Positions 10,690 to 22,269 of a stretch of DNA of 64,000 nt are shown in pieces (within the stretch, counting starts at the first letter, position 1; the number at the start of each line of letters is the position of its first letter). The DNA is from Loripinus fragilis (lineage: Eukaryota; Mollusca; Bivalvia; Lucinida; Lucinidae): assembly GCA_964019695.1 (NCBI GenBank), contig CAXHUL010000236.1:124001-188000 (forward strand). Direction: 5' to 3'. The translations under genes were made by a program, and so were the position numbers. The notes under the pieces were generated by a model that was not told where the DNA came from, ran no database searches, and saw only the letters and a list, made by a program, of their open reading frames with translations.

Positions 10690-11050
10690 AAAAAATTCCT
10701 TGTCTAATCTATGTATTTATGTTATGCTAAGTATACTTAGGCAGTTTTCCTAAATTTTGTAATGATTTTGCTCCGCTGCAGTAGGCCTTTGAAATTGTTT
10801 ATCAATAAACATCAAACGAAACATAATTGATATGTTACATGCATTTTGAACACATTCACCCACCCTTAGAGACAAATTTTATTTATGAAAATATCCAATC
10901 CCATCTAGTGAAGTTAAAAATCTACTACTTTAATGTTTTTCAAAAAAAGTGAGAAAAATAATCCAAAAATATGCTTTTGAAGATACAGAGTATGTTTACA
11001 TTAAAGATGTACAACACAAAATGATCCGAGTGTTACAACAAACAGTACCA
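10690..11050. other. Intergenic, no gene seen
   Basis: AT-rich; no coding or repeat signal recognised by eye. Confidence 0.5.
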
Positions 11051-11054
11051 TACA

Positions 11055-11605
11055 TTATATGGGCTTCGTCGTGAGAAAATCTGTCTTTTGGATTTTCGAC
11101 CAAGTAAGACTCAAGCCAGCCTGCTCAGCTACAGAGGCTAGTTAGAACGTTGAAACTTGGCATTTAGCAAGTTTAGCTATTATCAGTTACCTCACATATT
11201 AACTGCATTGTTGCATGTTGACCTGATAAACGTTGCCTGTCTCGTGGCATGTGCCTTAATCAGGTCATCATGACGTTAGACTTTTTGAATGACTCATCAA
11301 TGACATTGAATCAACACAAAAATTGATATTTACGTCATACTCACTACTTTGAAGAGTGAAACAACTTGTAAACTGATAAATAGACTATCAGGTTCGCATC
11401 TTATGATACCAAATTTACAAGGCAAAGCTTTGAGAACGAATGTTGAATTGCTCGGTAAGCCTTGCGATGTCAACAAGATTTCCCAAAGCCTTGCCTGGTA
11501 TCAAAAGAAAATCACCTAATACTCTCTATTGATATATTTATGCCCCTTTGTTATTTGCATGCAACAAAGGCAGGTTTCCTCATGTCGAGGCCCAGGTCAT
11601 TGTTC
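11055..11605. repeat. Family H element interrupted by family N
   Basis: Left part GGGCTTCGTCGTGAGAAAAT...CAGCCTGCTCAGCTACAGAG; right part CAACAAAGGCAGGTTTCCTC...GTCGAGGCCCAGG. The middle is replaced by the family N copy at about 11170-11530. Confidence 0.65.
11170..11530 (-). repeat. Family N element, copy 1
   Basis: Reverse complement of 21440-21805: both share GTTGCATGTTGACCTGATAAAC / GGCACATG blocks and ACATTGAATCAACACAAAAA-type phrases. One end folds back (GATACCAAATTTACAAGGC with GCCTTGCCTGGTATC). Confidence 0.7.
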
Positions 11606-11609
11606 ATAC

Positions 11610-12645
11610 ATCACACGTATACGAGGGATGATCTTAAAGTTCTGATCCTGGTTTGATATTTCTATAACCTGCGATGCAACATGCCTGAAAATGATATCAC
11701 ATAATAATTTATTCTTTCTTTATACACTGCTCTGACATGTTTTATGTAACTTAAAGGATCGACTGGAAATCTATCCCAAAACAGGCATGCCCTCAATGCA
11801 CTGACCTATCAAGCAGACTGTGTATGTTAGAGACGCCACAATTTTGACATGTGCAGTCTCAGCATTTCGTATTTATGGCTGCTTAATGATCATCCGTAAG
11901 ATAATATGTTCTGAAGATATGACGAACTTTCTATATGATTTGGGTTTTCTAGGCCCTTGAATGTATGGCTATGCAAATGTCAGCTTTAATCAAATTTTGG
12001 ACCACTTGAAGTTTTGGCGGGCCCTTACTGCCGTAACAACAGCTGTATTAAAGGTTAAAATTGATTTAGATAAACGAAGATGATCTAACTTTTGTCTGAA
12101 GCAATTATGAATTATCGGTATCGTCAGAAACTGGTAGTAACCCACATAAGAAAATTAAACGAATCCACAAAATAGGTCAATCTTTGGATGTACACACACT
12201 TGTATGTGTATATCTAAAACTAAAACCCAATTAATTGTCCAAAGGTGCACTGTATCGTAAAATGATGCAATATGGGATTAAATTGAGCACAAAGCATCCA
12301 TCTGAAACCAATAAAATTTAGGAAAATTCTTATTTAAAATCAGTCATTTTTTCTGTAAAAAGTATATTTTTTTTACAATATTCCAATGAAGATTGAGATA
12401 TTTTGTAATCAAAATAGTATAGGTCTTAAATATTTTGCCGAAATTTGGTTCGGTATGTTTTTAGTCCAAATTGATAGACAAAAATAAAATATTCTTGGAA
12501 ATGAAAATTCTGCAATGTTTTCAAAATGACACAGTTGTCAATTTTAATGACGTCATAAGAATTCCCCATTGAGCAATAAATTTTAAATCGACATAACCTG
12601 TCGCCATTCTATCATTTGAATCGAAATTACAAGTAACAAAAAGTT
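11610..12645. other. Intergenic, no gene seen
   Basis: AT-rich, with no recognisable exon or repeat boundary. A T-run-rich part around 12360 has no structure worth calling. Confidence 0.45.
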
Positions 12646-12647
12646 AA

Positions 12648-13389
12648 ACTAGAGCGCGCAGTCGATGGGGCGCCATCGCAAATCCCCACGCTAAAGTTTT
12701 TGACTCCCCCAGCACCCTGCAGTCCCACCCCGGGGCATGACCTTGGCAACAGAATGAAAATTCTGTTCAATATGTTTTCTATCTTTTATTTTTGAGAACA
12801 CACACAAAATTTTGTATAAAAATCTTTGAAATTGACATGGTAACCGAAATTCAATGATATTTGACCTTTGACCTCACCCCAAGGTCACCAGTTTGACCCT
12901 AGGATGAAAATTTTACTTGCATTCTCTTCTGCTCATCATCCCCGTCGATTTGATATACCACATGACCATGTTTGAAAAAAAAATTTTTTTTGACCCCCTG
13001 GGCACCCCCAGCGCCCCAAAGTCCCACCCCTGGGGCATGACCCAGGGGTCAGAATGAAAATCCCGTCTGATATGTTTTGTATCTTTCATTTGTGAGAACA
13101 CACACAAAGTTTGGTATAAAAATCTGTGAAATTGACTTTATAATTGAAATTAAATGATATTTGACCTTTTGGCCCCTCCCCAGGGCCCCAGGGGGCGGGG
13201 CCAAAAAAAAGTTTGACGTTGCACGCCCCATTCATGTCAGTAACTCACACACCAAATTTGGTTGAATTTCGTCCAATGGTTTAGGAGGAGATAGCATAAC
13301 GGACGGACGGACGGACAGACAGACTGACGGACAGACGGACGGAGGCGATTGCAATATCCCCTTCGCTTTTTTAAAAAAGCGTGGGGATA
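12648..13389. mobile_element. Helentron-like non-autonomous element with ~300 bp internal repeats
   Basis: Starts ACTAGAGCGCGCAGTCGATG followed by CATCGCAAATCCCCACGCTA. Two internal units about 300 bp apart share GTCCCACCCCxGGGGCATGAC, TATGTTTTxTATCTTTxATTT and ATGATATTTGACCTTT. An (ACGG/ACAG)n microsatellite at about 13303-13344 precedes the terminal hairpin CGCTTTTTTAAAAAAGCGTG (13364-13383). The 5' CCCCACGCT is the complement of the 3' AGCGTGGGG, giving subterminal inverted repeats. Confidence 0.8.
13303..13344. repeat. ACGG/ACAG microsatellite
   Basis: GGACGGACGGACGGACAGAC continuing with interrupted units. Lies inside the element at 12648-13389, as in related bivalve elements. Confidence 0.9.
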
Positions 13390-13397
13390 AAGACAAT

Positions 13398-13965
13398 GCA
13401 GTTTTACTTTTTAGTTTGAAAGATGCGGGGCTTGAAAGATTCAGATTTAAATATTATCATTATTCTATAATATGAAAAAGGCCAGTGGCATGGAGTGGAC
13501 CATATATAATTTACTTTAAATACTAATCGAAACAGTACAGTGAGAAAATATTAGCATCATTATAAAGGTAAAAACTCTTTCTTTTAAATGGTGCATAGTA
13601 TACCTCTCAAAAATGTCTCTGGACAAAGCTACAATGCAACAATCAAAACTTTTGAATCATCCCTCGTATTATTATTACTTATAAGAATTATATTGTCTAA
13701 AAGACGGAAATCATTATGCACAAGATTATGCACAATCTCGAGAGAACATTTGAGAATTTCAATAAACTTCTAGCTTACCTGTTACAAGCATTTTCGCAAC
13801 AAAACTTTTTATGCATATTCAAAATCAATTTAACAATGACATAATAACTTTCTCAATGTCAGACTGAAACTTTTATGATTCTTTAAGACAAAGTTATTTT
13901 GAGGATATTCAAACCAGCTTTATTTTTAAACAATAGACCGAACTCAATGTAAGTTGTTTATTTAT
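13398..13965. other. Intergenic, no gene seen
   Basis: AT-rich; no exon or repeat recognised. Confidence 0.45.
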
Positions 13966-13967
13966 AC

Positions 13968-14175
13968 AAACAAATGAGCTTCATTGAGAGAAACCCTGTC
14001 TTCAGAGTCAGCCACAAGGTAAGGTTCATTCCACCTGCTAAGCTACACAGATTATGTAGCTAGAATATTGAATTTTACTTGTAGCAAGTTTTGCCATCAT
14101 ACTTTCAAGGAAAGAAATAACCAAGGTACTGATCAGACTGTTTAGATACACATACTGATCTGCAAGAATATCCAT
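13968..14175. repeat. Family H fragment
   Basis: Contains TTCATTGAGAGAAACCCTGT, CCACCTGCTAAGCTACACAG, ACTTGTAGCAAGTTTTGCCATC and ACTGATCAGACTG in family H order; the right part is lost. Confidence 0.6.
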
Positions 14176-14307
14176 CTGAAGTTTTTTCCTTGCATTAAAA
14201 TTTGGCGGGTACCTCGGGGAAATAGTTGAATACTCGGCCTAGCGGCCTCATGTTCAAACAGCTTCCTCGGAACCTGGCAAATGCAAGATAAAAGATGTGT
14301 GATCCAT

Positions 14308-14510
14308 ATACAGGTTTGTCTTAAGTGGCCACTCAAAAAGAACACCAAAAATTGGTTTTCAATACCGATTATCACTTAATGCAGGTCAGTATTGGAGAAT
14401 GCTCCAAGGGGAGCATCCTGCAATACTTTTGACCTACATTAAGCTACAGTTTTCCATTAAGACCTTTGTTTTGTCTATTTTTAAGTGGCCGCTTAAGACA
14501 TGTATTGTAT
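14308..14510. repeat. Family A fold-back MITE, copy 3
   Basis: TACAGGTTTGTCTTAAGTGG...GCCGCTTAAGACATGTATTG with the central hairpin AATGCTCCAAGGGGAGCAT. Ends somewhat decayed. Confidence 0.82.
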
Positions 14511-14682
14511 ATTTGAAGCGATCATCATTGCAGCCCAATAAACATTTAATTAGCATGTTTTCAATTTAAATATAACAATATCAGTTGTTATGGGCAAGGC
14601 ACTCTCACCTATATATCTACATAAGGTAGATTTCGCATAGCTTCTAGTATATTTTCAATCTCTGACAATTGCGTCAGAGAGT

Positions 14683-14756
14683 CGACTCTGGCTCAGTGGT
14701 TAGAGCATTGGTCTTGTACCGGGGCAACCCGGGATCGATTCCCAGCGGCGGCACGA
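14683..14756 (+). repeat. tRNA-like sequence (SINE head or tRNA pseudogene)
   Basis: Contains an A-box-like TGGCTCAGTGGTTAGAGC (14689-14706) and a B-box-like GGATCGATTCC (14732-14742), spaced as in a tRNA promoter. The acceptor arms do not pair and there is no usable cloverleaf, so this is not called a functional tRNA. No second copy was seen in the window, and its sequence differs from SINE family 1. Confidence 0.55.
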
Positions 14757-14879
14757 GAATTTTTTCAGCTATGCTTTACTTTGTTACGACTATCATGTCG
14801 TAAGACAGTGTACATTTTATCTTTATAAGGCAAGCTCTGACAATATGTTTTCTTTGAACTTACAAGATATACTCACTCA

Positions 14880-15130
14880 TACTATCATTTATAGGACTGA
14901 AACAGTCCAAAGTCTTTGGTGGACAAGTTTACCTATATAAACCTAGAGTCCATGTTAAGGGACATCAACAAACAGTGCAAAACCAGATCAGACACCGCAG
15001 AATGCAGTATATGATCAGGTTCTGCACTGTCTGCTTACAAAATGTACAAGGTACATATAAAATTTGAATGAAATTTTAAATAACTACGCAACATCCCTTA
15101 GTTTTAAAATGACTTTCTCAAATTGATAAG
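14880..15130. repeat. GATC-core hairpin element
   Basis: AACAGTGCAAAACCAGATCA...TGATCAGGTTCTGCACTGTC is a fold-back with flanks CCATGTTAAGGGACATC / ACATCCCTTAG. A related copy is at about 34330-34500. Confidence 0.65.
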
Positions 15131-15409
15131 AACAGCAAATTAAATTACACATAATTGGGTTAATTTTATTTAATTTGCTTAAAAGCAAAAGATATGGCAG
15201 CCTTCTTTCTACTATGCACCAATTTCTCCACTGTATCGTAGTATTCATCTCAGATTCTTTGTTGAGGTCTTAATTCTATATATTTAACCCCCCACCCCCC
15301 CAATTTTTGCTCTATCCAAAATTTTGTATTTATCCACCATTTGCTGTATTCATCATTCTATATTTCTATTCTTAATTCTCTATCCTTCAATCTACATTTC
15401 CACTCGTAA

Positions 15410-15649
15410 GGCCCAAGGTTATAAATCTTTTTTCATGCTCAACTCAACTGAGCACCAAATTTCAACTGCTCATAAAAACTAAAATACCGACAAAGAATGT
15501 TTCTTGCTTTCAGTCTCTTAGATGTTGTATTTATCATGCTAACAATGTAAAAATGCCAACACTTGTTGGCATTTTAATATTTATGAGCAGGATAAATTTG
15601 TGCTCAGCTGAGTTGAGAATGAAAAAAGTTTTCTCACCTCAGGACAAGG
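15410..15649. repeat. Family B fold-back MITE, copy 1
   Basis: CATGCTCAACTCAACTGAGC and AATGCCAACACTTGTTGGCATT hairpins; ends GGCCCAAGGTTATAAA and AAAGTTTTCTCACCTCAGG. Seven copies occur in the window. Confidence 0.82.
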
Positions 15650-15723
15650 TTACATTTTTAGTATAATAATTATACAACAGTTCAGCCAGTTCATGGGATT
15701 TTGGTACTGATCACATGCTTGAC

Positions 15724-15910
15724 CCTTAATGCCCTATTCCTACTGGTTTGATACAATAAACTTGAGAAGGTCCATTGTATATACTGAGGGGTCACAGGTA
15801 ATAATTTCCGCATAAATAATGTATTTCCTTTGCTGCAGATTATTTTTATCATAGCAAACATTGTAGACCCTGATGAAATGCTGCATTACACCCATATTTG
15901 CAGAATGTAA
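15724..15910. repeat. Family Q fragment
   Basis: AAGGTCCATTGTATATACTGAGG, TCACAGGTAATAATTTCC and AGACCCTGATGAAATGCTGC match 38865-39098 and 58024-58175. Confidence 0.6.
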
Positions 15911-15994
15911 TTTCCAATCATTATCCATGGGAAGTCCATATCAAATATTAGGTGTGCCCAGCATATTTTTTTCTTTCTATTTTATTTTGAATTA

Positions 15995-16090
15995 AAAGTC
16001 TTATAAGCAAACAGTCGAGATCCTGGGCAGATGCTGCATTATGCACATCTGATCTGGGTCTGCAATGTTCGCCTATGTCCCCCAAAAAAG
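15995..16090. repeat. GATC-core hairpin
   Basis: AAGCAAACAGTCGAGATCCT...ATCTGATCTGGGTCTGCAAT fold-back with a GATGCTGCATTATGCACATC centre. Confidence 0.65.
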
Positions 16091-16203
16091 AATGTTAGAT
16101 TTATATAGGCTCAGGCCATCATTTGAACATGTTTGTGCATCTACCTAGTTGAGCTAAGCCTAAATTCTGGTCGGAGTCCTCAGTGAAGTCCTCACTTTGT
16201 GTG

Positions 16204-16413
16204 TACAGTTAAACCTGTGTAAAACGGCCACTCTCAAAGACAGAAAATTGGTTTTCAAGACTAATTATCGCTTAATGCAGGTCAAAAGTATTGCAGAATG
16301 CTCCAAGGGGAACATTCTGCAATACTTTGGACCTTCATTAAACTACCATTTGTCATCAAGACCTTTGTTATGTCAATTTTGGAGCGGCCGTTTTATACAG
16401 GTTTTACTGTACT
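16204..16413. repeat. Family A fold-back MITE, copy 4
   Basis: TACAGTTAAACCTGTGTAAA...TATACAGGTTTTACTGTA with GTATTGCAGAATGCTCC core. Confidence 0.88.
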
Positions 16414-16424
16414 AGCAAGGAAGA

Positions 16425-16565
16425 TTCTGGTGAGACTGCGCAATTGTGGAGATAAGTTTGAACCTTCACTGTTTGTATATATCCTGGGTAAATGTTTGTC
16501 AATTTTGACATCCTGACATGTGACATATACCAAAAGCTTGTGAGCTGGCTCATCTAATATCAGTA
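16425..16565. repeat. Family G fragment
   Basis: CTGGTGAGACTGCGCAATTG, TTGAACCTTCACTGTTTG and ATACCAAAAGCTTGTGAGC follow family G order. Confidence 0.4.
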
Positions 16566-16764
16566 TAGGACAAAGAATCACACATAAAATACATTTCACA
16601 ATTTGAGTCAAGAAAAAAAATTAAGAGGTAATTTTGTGTAATATTATGAATATTTGGAATGTTTTTGTTCAAAAATGTTTTAAAGAAAAATACATGTAGT
16701 TTAATTTACATATGTATTATATAAAGGCACTGTAAAAGTTAGTCAAAAGACATGCTGTATATGC

Positions 16765-16950
16765 ATGCTTTTTTTCTTGTCTGTAGATTTTTTTTTTAAT
16801 AATCACCCTTTTCGGAAAATTCTTTCAGGAGTATCATTAGAGTATTAAACAATTTTGACCCAGATCAGGCCTGACAAAATGTCAGGCCTGATCTGGGTCA
16901 AAAGTATTTGCAAAGATTATCAGCAGGTGACAAAAGTCGCCATTAGGGGG
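16765..16950. repeat. Family D hairpin element, copy 3
   Basis: Core CCAGATCAGGCCTGACAAAA / TGTCAGGCCTGATCTGGGTC; ends in ATCAGCAGGTGACAAAAGTC. Confidence 0.8.
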
Positions 16951-17099
16951 GAAATAGTTGGTTTCATTTGAACAGTAAATAATGTACAGAGCAAAATAAA
17001 ATCAACAATATCAGAGCTAGCACATGAGATTTGGTACTTATCAAGTAACCAGCTAATCCTAAGATAAGCCTGCATAATCACACAGTCTCACCAAAGCTT

Positions 17100-17256
17100 T
17101 CCGTTCGAGCCTCACCGGCGTCACTGCGTTGTGGTCCTTGAGCAAGACACATTTATCCTAGCTTAGTACTGGTTCAACCCAGGAAGACCCGTCCCGCATA
17201 ACTGAAAGATTGTTGAGTGGACGTAAAGAATCAAATCAAACAAAAACAAAAACCAA
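17100..17256 (+). mobile_element. SINE family 1, 5'-truncated
   Basis: Begins at the B box (GTTCGAGCCTCACCGG) and continues ACTGGTTCAACCCAGGAAGA and GAAAGATTGTTGAGTGGACG, then a tail built from ATCAAATCAAAC and CAAAAAC. The A-box half is missing. Confidence 0.82.
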
Positions 17257-17577
17257 AGCTTTCCCTGCTGGCAACACCACACACAGGCCATTTACTCTCT
17301 CTCTCTCTGTATAAACCGTAGAAATCCCATAAACAGCTTGTATTTACCTGAAATACTGTTCTAGCTGTCATTTATGGATTTTTACAATTTATACATTGTG
17401 TTTCAATCACAGGGGACAGTCCAGTGTTTACAGTATGTCACATAATAAGTTCTATTTCAGTATATTATCGGAGATGGTATATTGTAAAGCCAGACTGGCC
17501 CCTGTGGTTTCAATGGCCCTTACACAAAGTATGGAAGCAGAGGAAGGTCCAAACAAAACATTAGATATGAGCTGTGA

Positions 17578-17800
17578 CATGAGATTTCCAACAATGTGGT
17601 ATGTGCGACCAGCAAAGCCTCAGATCAGTCTGCGCATACGCTGATCAGAGCCTTTGCTTGTCGCTTGAATATTCTATGAGTGTTGAGCTACTGACTGAAC
17701 ATCTTTTGGAGTTTCTAAGCTTAAAAGGAGGCTGCAAAGGCTCGCCTGAGTCTACACTTGTCAAAATACCACATTGTTGGAAATCACATGTCACGGCTCA
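17578..17800. repeat. Family C element, copy 1
   Basis: TGAGCTGTGACATGAGATTT...AAATCACATGTCACGGCTCA, with an inner GATCAGxCTGCGCAT hairpin (partly deleted here) and CTAAGCTTAAAAGGAGGC. Confidence 0.85.
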
Positions 17801-17893
17801 TTATGTAACCCTTCAAGATAGCTCCTCATGACAGATCAGACATCAACCATAATGTGATAAGTACCAACATCTCATGGGCCGGTTCAGTTCATG

Positions 17894-20055
17894 TAGAGTG
17901 CAGTCCCTTTATAACACACCTTATTATAACATATACTGCTCCACAAAAGTTTAGCATGGATAAATAAAAATTAATTTTTATTTGAGCAAATGGTTAAAAG
18001 TTATAAGATATCTGCTAAAATAATGGTTTGGTATGTGATAAAGTTGAGGAAGCAATTGGTGTACTTTAAAAGGATTTCTACTGCGTCGTTCGGTGCTTTA
18101 AACAAGCGAGGGGTCAAAAACGTGTTTCAACTCCATTAATGGCAATACAAAATTGATGCAGCATTGGTTTATAAAGTCTCTTGTTTTACAGTTTGATCGA
18201 ATTGGCCATTCTGAAAAAAAGACAAAGGTCGTCTCCATTGAGCATAAGTAGCAAAAGTTGAGTCTTGAAAACATCTAACGTCCTTGCTATAATGACGTTT
18301 ACAAGTCAAAAACAGTACTGTTTTCGCTGTGTAGGCATGCTTAATTGAAAGGGTTTTTGTGTTTAAGAGGATGCCAAAAGATAGACAGTTTAAGGAAAGG
18401 TAAGTTTATAAAATTTTGTTCCATGGTATTCAATTCATAAAAAGTGACATTAATCTGAAGTTGAGGCTAAATTAAGGCGATACCGCTATCTAAAGAAGAC
18501 GTTTTCAAAGGACAAACTACAGACATGTTCCGGGTGCTTGTGCCAATCTAACATCAAACAGATTACTTGATCTCTTGATTCAGTTCACTGAAAATTCAAG
18601 AAGTGTAAAAATGCCATTTTAACATCATAATGGAACGGTAAAACGTGGCATAAACGGGTATCAAACTTTGACGTTTTTAACGTTTTTCATCATTAAGAAC
18701 CGTTGGCTTTACTCTAGAATCAAAATTTTTAATTTCAGATGTAGACGTGTATCCTTTGAATGCCCATGACATCAAAGGAGTTCTAGCGATAAGGCGTATA
18801 TTTTCCCTAGTTGACATGATTACAAAACCTAAATTTTCAAATTGCCCTAATGTTTTTAAAATGGGTCTGTTTCGGTAGCAAAACATGCATAGAAAGTATC
18901 AAAATAGGTTTCAAAGCGATTCATCACTTACAAAGCCGTGAAAAATTGCGCCTTCTACTCCCACCCCCCATTTTAGGTCTTTAGACTGCGTGCCGTTTAG
19001 ACGAGAGTTTTAGTAAATCCTTTGCAGGTTTTCAAAAAGTAAAAATGCTAAAATATTAAGGATATAAGTGCCCTTCATATCCAAAACTCTGAGGTATTCT
19101 TTCTGCGCATTCGTACAAAATATACTTTAAATTGTGACGTTTGTCATTGAAAAGATGAAACTGGCGTCTTTCAGTTTGTTTTTAGACGTTTTCCCCCCCT
19201 AGACCCAAGATGCCCTTTGGACAATTAAATGTCGCTATACAAATATATAACATATGTAAAGGGCGTCTTGGGTCTAGGGGGGGAAAGGGGTTGTATAAGC
19301 GAAAGAAGACATCACATATCTGACAAACATAGACCACTTTGCAAGATGGTCGTTTTTATTGTACATCAACTGTATAAATAGTTTTACTGTACATAGCGTG
19401 ATAGGACGACTGTTTACCCTTGTTTAACGGTCTGGTTAACATATATGTTACTGAATAACAAGCACAGTTGATGATCGAAATAAATTCTCATTCAAAAAGA
19501 AGTAGAGTTATTACATGCATTAAAGAAACACCGTTTTAAATAAACAAATTCGGGGGCAATGGTGCATCGACGGCTCGTATATATATATTTGTTAAATGTG
19601 CCTAGTTTTTCAAGTCGTCATTTCAATAAAATAAAACGAACGTCTCGTTTAGGGAGATTGCTCGCCTTATCGCTAGAAATTCTTTAACGTCGATCAACTG
19701 ACGCCTAACCAGATAACTTTTTGTCTGGCAGACATGAAAAAATGTAAATTTCAAGATCCCCATACATGTTGATTACAACAGATAAAGGGGTTCATGTTCA
19801 TTCAAAGGGGGACATCGTATTTAAATCCATGCTAAACTTTTGTTTAGCAGTATAGATTTGAAATTAACACCCTCATGTTGAGGCTCTCAAATTTCTCTAC
19901 CATGGAATTTTACAAGGAAATTATAAGAAAATGACCATGAATGGTCATTTTCCTATAATTCCATTGTAAAATTGTCACTTTATAACAAAATTAATTTATA
20001 ACATGGTCCATTCCTATGGACCCCAAATACAGCGGTATAAAGGGACTGCACTGTA
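17894..20055. mobile_element. Family M mariner-type MITE, split by a 1.9 kb insertion
   Basis: Left end GTGCAGTCCCTTTATAACAC and right end GGTATAAAGGGACTGCACTG are inverted repeats. The body at 19855-20030 matches the intact copy at 26912-27161. Base 17933 onward is replaced by the element at 17934-19852. Confidence 0.82.
17934..19852. mobile_element. 1.9 kb DNA transposon, non-autonomous, TA target
   Basis: Left end TACTGCTCCACAAAAGTTTA and right end TAAACTTTTGTTTAGCAGTA are near-complementary over 28 bp (two mismatches). TA at 17932-17933 and 19853-19854 flanks it as the target duplication. Removing it restores the family M sequence (ATAACATA then GATTTGAAAT). Inner inverted repeats pair TTCTAGCGATAAGGCG (18779-18794) with its complement (19661-19676), and CCTAGACCCAAGATGCCCTT (19199-19218) with its near-complement at about 19259-19278. 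No transposase frame seen. A Tc1/mariner-like origin is inferred from the TA target. Confidence 0.8.
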
Positions 20056-20285
20056 CAAACAAAACAACAATGTTTACGTCAGACATGTGTTTACACCAAA
20101 CATGTGCACTACAAATAGTACATATACCTTAAGTACAAGTCAATGAATATGGGACCAATTTTTTTAAAATACTTTTATACCGTAACTAGCACAAAAATGA
20201 AGAATGTGTATTTCATTTTACAAAAAGATGATATTATGTCAAAGTACCCATTATTGGGATTTATTTCATTAATGTTTAAAAGCCC

Positions 20286-20535
20286 TTAAAAATATTGATA
20301 TTTATCTGCGTATGGTATTTCCCACAAAAAAAAAATCAATATACATGTAAACCATAATCTGAAAATATTTTTTTTGACCATGTTAGTAAATAAATGAACC
20401 TGAACCTTAATTTCATTTAGAAAGTATCTTATTATGAAAAGAAGTTTGAATATAGACAGATTGATGTGAATGGTAGAATATTTACATGATGTCAAATGGT
20501 GAAAACTGTTCTCCTAAAAATTATGAACCTTTGAA
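20286..20535. other. AT-rich stretch, nothing recognised
   Basis: No exon or repeat boundary seen; the open frame on the - strand lacks any family signal. Confidence 0.4.
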
Positions 20536-20539
20536 AACA

Positions 20540-20900
20540 AGGCACAGGTGTTGGCGGCGACACATAAGTCCACTACCGGTTTGGGTATTGAAAGTATTTG
20601 GCAAAATATATATAAAATGACGTGCAAAATTAACACATTGCCACCTGCTCACGTATCAAGTTTCATCAAGCTGGCTTGAATAGCTTTTGAGTTATCTCAG
20701 GATCCATATATTTTTGCATCATTTTGACTATTTCTGTTACCATAGCAACCACAATTTACATGTGACGGCATAAATAAAATGACGTGCGTAATCAGCACAT
20801 TGCCACCTGTTTACATACCTCATCAAGCTAGTTGAACAGTTTTTGAGTTATCTCTGGATTCAGATTTCAGACAGAGGGCAAACCTATAGTCCACTAGCAG
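20540..20900. repeat. Two-unit tandem repeat, ~164 bp period
   Basis: AAAATGACGTGCxxAAT followed by ACACATTGCCACCTG occurs near 20613 and again near 20777, with TTGAGTTATCTCxGGAT after each. Flanked by ATAAGTCCACTACCGG and TATAGTCCACTAGCAG. Resembles the tandem cores of the Helentron-like elements. Confidence 0.65.
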
Positions 20901-20954
20901 GGGCCCATACTTTCGTGCAGATTGATCATGAAATATTTTCTATGGTCATTCTCC

Positions 20955-21130
20955 TCCTTCCGCTGATTTAAGAAGGGTTGTTGTTAGTTACAAGCAAAAG
21001 TATGTGCACAAAATACTGGTTAACAGCTCTGTCAAGCTTGCCCAGGAAAAAGTGTGGCTAGGTGAACTGACCATCTCGACATGATCATAGCTGTTGACTG
21101 TGACGTAAAACTACAAACCAAACAAACAAA
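20955..21130 (+). mobile_element. SINE family 2, copy 1
   Basis: AAGAAGGGTTGTTGTTAGTTAC, CAAGCAAAAGTATGTGCACA, GCCCAGGAAAAAGTGTGG, AGTGAACTGACC-like block, then CATAGCTGTTGACTGTGACG followed by TAAAACTACAAACC and a CAAA-rich tail. A reverse copy is at 33215-33383. Confidence 0.75.
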
Positions 21131-21413
21131 ACAAAACACTGGTAGCGAACTTATTACATTGATCATATTCATCTTGCATTGAAAGAATTTTTATGTGCAG
21201 CAATATGGCCTTGTATCTAATATTGACTAAAAAGACATTTTGCATTGTTTGGCAAGTAATTACTGTGCTGTAGTTGTAACTAAAATGTTTATACATGTAT
21301 TTTATTAAGTATTACATCGTAAATGCTTAAGCCCTCTCTCTTAACAGACAAAATTTAGTGTTATCTTTAGCAGAAAAATTCACATTCCACTGTTTGATAT
21401 CTTGTTTATCATG

Positions 21414-22009
21414 CACTGCAGTCCCTTTATAACCTTATACATAGAGAATACTAGGTGAGTGTCTTTTGATATAAAGTTTTACCAGGCAAGGCTTTGAGAA
21501 CGCTTGTTGACATGGCGAGGCTTGCTGAGCAATTCAACATGCATTCTCCTAAGCCGAGCCTTGTAAACTTGATATCAAAAGACGCGAACCTGGTATCTAT
21601 CAGTTTACCTATTGTTTCTCTCTTCAAACTAGCGATAATGACATAGTTTTCGATTTTTGTGTTGATTCAGTGTCATTAGTGACATCGTTCAAAAAGTGCA
21701 ATGCCATCATGACCTGATAAAGGCACATGCTGTGAGATAGACAAGGTTTATCAGGCAACATGCAACAATGCAGTTAATATGCGAGGTAACTGATAAAATG
21801 TATTTGCGGTCCATAGGAATGAGCCATGTAATATGTGAACCGTGTAATAAAGGTACAATTTTACCAAAGAAATGATAGAATATTGACCATTTCATTTCAT
21901 ATAATTTCTTTAGTAAAATCCCATGGAAAAAAGTTCTGAGTCACAACATGATCATGTTATATCCATTTCTGTGTTATAACAAGGTCTGTTATAAAGGGAT
22001 TGCATTGTA
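21414..22009. mobile_element. Family M MITE, split by family N
   Basis: Left end CACTGCAGTCCCTTTATAAC and right end TTATAAAGGGATTGCATTGT. The body resumes near 21805 with GCGGTCCATAGGAATGAGCC. The family N copy occupies about 21440-21805. Confidence 0.75.
21440..21805 (+). repeat. Family N element, copy 2
   Basis: TTTACCAGGCAAGGCTTTGA, AAGCCGAGCCTTGTAAACTT, CATCATGACCTGATAAAGGC, GGTTTATCAGGCAACATGC; same order as 11530-11170 reversed and 63315-63560. Inserted in the family M copy. Confidence 0.72.
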
Positions 22010-22029
22010 ATGCAATTTCATCCTTCTCT

Positions 22030-22265
22030 TAGAATGGTATTTGGATAGTGCATTGGTTGTTCGATTGTCTCGAAGACTTGCTATATATCTCTGCCATGTA
22101 GTTTCATTTTTTTACTCAAAAAGACGATGCAGTAAAACAATAGAAAGCTTAGAAGAAGGGGCCTTTAGCAAACAATGTTTATCTAGATCAGCCAGCTGAC
22201 CTCATCATGCTTTGACAAAAAACATTTATCTTTTATTTTTTTTATCACATCAACTAGGTGCTAGG
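22030..22265. other. Intergenic, no gene seen
   Basis: Nothing recognised. Confidence 0.4.
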
Positions 22266-22269
22266 GCCA

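Noticed and set aside
14683..14756. Functional tRNA gene
   Set aside because: A and B boxes are present but acceptor and anticodon stems do not pair properly; treated as SINE head or pseudogene.
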